In this document: one piece after another, positions 63,569 to 64,000 of the stretch
Layout: the number at the start of each line of letters is the position of its first letter
Position numbering within the stretch: position 1 is the first letter of the stretch
Program-made: the position numbers and the translations under genes
The notes under the pieces: generated by a model
Databases searched by the model: none
What the model was told of the DNA's origin: nothing
Seen by the model: only the letters and a program-made list of their open reading frames with translations
Assembly: GCA_965229445.1 (NCBI GenBank)
Contig: OZ245876.1
Location: 3,448,621-3,512,620 of the forward strand
Direction: 5' to 3'
Length of the DNA: 64,000 bases
Source of the DNA: Owenweeksia sp965229445
Lineage (GTDB): Bacteria > Bacteroidota > Bacteroidia > Flavobacteriales > Schleiferiaceae

Positions 63569-63865
63569 CTATTCCGGAGCAAAGTGAGCCAGTAATCCTT
63601 CACCAGATAACCCTGGTGAAATCATCTTTTCAATTAAACCTCGACTCTTTTGGCGCTTTATGAATCTGTCCATTCTTAGAGCATCAGCATAGGAATTTCT
63701 CGTATGAAAGAGAGCCATTATTGTCCAGGGACGATGTTTGGAGGCAAATGTGGTTCGGTTCGAGTGATTATGTGACCAGAGGCGGCAATTAGGGTCACTT
63801 GTTATCCCAAGGTAATATTTGTCTGAAGATTCAGAATAAAGTATGTACATGTAATGAGTACTCAT
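63569..63865 (-). CDS. small GIY-YIG nuclease-fold protein
   Basis: From the ATG at 63865 the protein has 98 residues. The GIY-YIG module is seen as YMYILYSESSDKYYLGIT, with the arginine in PNCRLWSHN. The usual YIG is YLG here. A basic helix RMDRFIKRQKSRG follows. Such stand-alone proteins are numerous in Bacteroidota and often lie beside tRNA or rRNA genes; they may be homing-type or repair nucleases. The upstream in-frame TTG/ATG at 63922 would begin inside the terminator of the tRNA. Here it borders the right direct repeat. Confidence 0.82.
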   Translation of the reverse strand: MSTHYMYILYSESSDKYYLGITSDPNCRLWSHNHSNRTTFASKHRPWTIMALFHTRNSYADALRMDRFIKRQKSRGLIEKMISPGLSGEGLLAHFAPE

Positions 63866-63908
63866 GCTAATTAGAGCTTGAAAATGTTCCAGCCGATGTA
63901 GTGGCCAT

Positions 63909-63944
63909 AAAAAAAGCCACACTTCTTTGCGAATGTGTGGCTTT
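63909..63944 (-). terminator. Rho-independent terminator of the tRNA-like gene at the window edge
   Basis: AGCCACAC pairs with GTGTGGCT around a 12-base loop, and on the minus strand the stem is followed by seven T. It lies 5 bases past the tRNA-like 3' end. Confidence 0.85.
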
Positions 63945-63985
63945 CTGTGCTCCTCCTCCCTGCCTGCCGAAGGCAGGTTGGGCTC
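63944..63985. repeat. 42-bp direct repeat, right copy
   Basis: Right partner of the repeat at 62032-62073 (41 of 42 bases identical). It covers the 3' end and part of the T-arm of the tRNA-like sequence at the window edge. Confidence 0.85.
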
Positions 63986-64000
63986 GAACCAAGGACCCTC
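63950..64000 (-). tRNA. 3' part of a tRNA-Asn-like gene, cut by the window edge, with palindromic insert
   Basis: Read on the minus strand, GAGGGTCCTTGGTTCGAGCCCAA gives the end of the anticodon arm, the variable loop and a T-arm (CTTGG / TTCGAGC / CCAA). As I remember it, Bacteroidota tRNA-Asn genes have the same context, normally continuing to an AGGAGGAG acceptor end. Here the acceptor end (GGGAGGAGCA) is separated from the T-arm by a palindrome of 16-19 bases (CCTGCCTTCGGCAGGC). The anticodon lies outside the window, so the amino acid is inferred. It may be a pseudo-tRNA or a tRNA with a processed insert. Confidence 0.45.

Noticed and set aside
1..64000. CRISPR arrays, rRNA genes, prophage structural genes or a site-specific recombinase
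   Set aside because: No regularly spaced repeats, rRNA-like stretches, phage head/tail proteins or integrase were recognised.

Overview
The window looks like part of a chromosome from a member of the Bacteroidota, most likely a marine Flavobacteriia-type organism. The evidence is protein content: three secreted FG-GAP repeat proteins with type IX-secretion (T9SS) style C-termini, a lamin-tail surface protein, Bacteroidota-type SpeA, several DUF lipoproteins with signal peptides ending in AQ, a sulfatase with its own formylglycine-generating enzyme, and the IS3 and tRNA remnants. No rRNA operon, CRISPR array or intact transposon was found.

Layout. 1-5.5 kb: two multi-membrane GT-C-like proteins converge on an MBOAT/AlgJ-like O-acetylation pair, suggesting cell-surface polymer synthesis and acylation. 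5.5-11.6 kb: fused peptide-type ABC ATPase, DEDDy exonuclease, agmatinase and a large lamin-tail protein. 11.7-17.5 kb: asd and msrA, then a leftward polyamine block (speA, a deoxyhypusine-synthase-like gene, a small conserved gene; the agmatinase lies 4.3 kb further on) and kbl. 17.5-23.3 kb: a complete RND efflux operon (adaptor, pump, outer-membrane lipoprotein). 23.4-40.9 kb: an accessory run of envelope proteins (DUF2490, DUF6515, DUF2092, DUF481, DUF4136 and beta-barrels), with an operon of DUF481, formylglycine-generating enzyme, sulfatase and HAD phosphatase at its centre, plus UspA and HxlR genes. 40.9-50.1 kb: three paralogous FG-GAP proteins, a TIGR03032 protein, TetR, a di-haem peroxidase and a membrane-anchored glutamate-synthase-like enzyme. 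50.1-64 kb: a defence island.

The defence island is the most interesting part. Six tightly packed leftward genes (61718 to 53383) encode a DUF4007 protein, a 1056-residue P-loop ATPase and a PAPS-reductase-like PP-loop enzyme. This is the SspB-SspC-SspD set for single-stranded DNA phosphorothioation. They are followed by a winged-helix protein, a second P-loop ATPase and a PIN nuclease, which occupy the place of the restriction arm (compare published sspBCD-sspFGH cassettes). An 816-residue GHKL/Hsp90-fold ATPase converges on the operon from the other side. There is no local SspA, so a housekeeping cysteine desulfurase would have to supply sulphur. A decayed IS3 orfA lies beside the island. 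On its right, a Fic gene and a GIY-YIG gene sit between two nearly identical 42-bp direct repeats, one of which runs into the 3' part of what looks like a tRNA-Asn gene at the window edge.

Other points: an exact in-frame 21-bp duplication in the active-site loop region of speA; unusual helical N-terminal extensions on the three FG-GAP proteins; and a fragment resembling the 3' end of the glutamate-synthase gene about 1.8 kb downstream of the intact copy.
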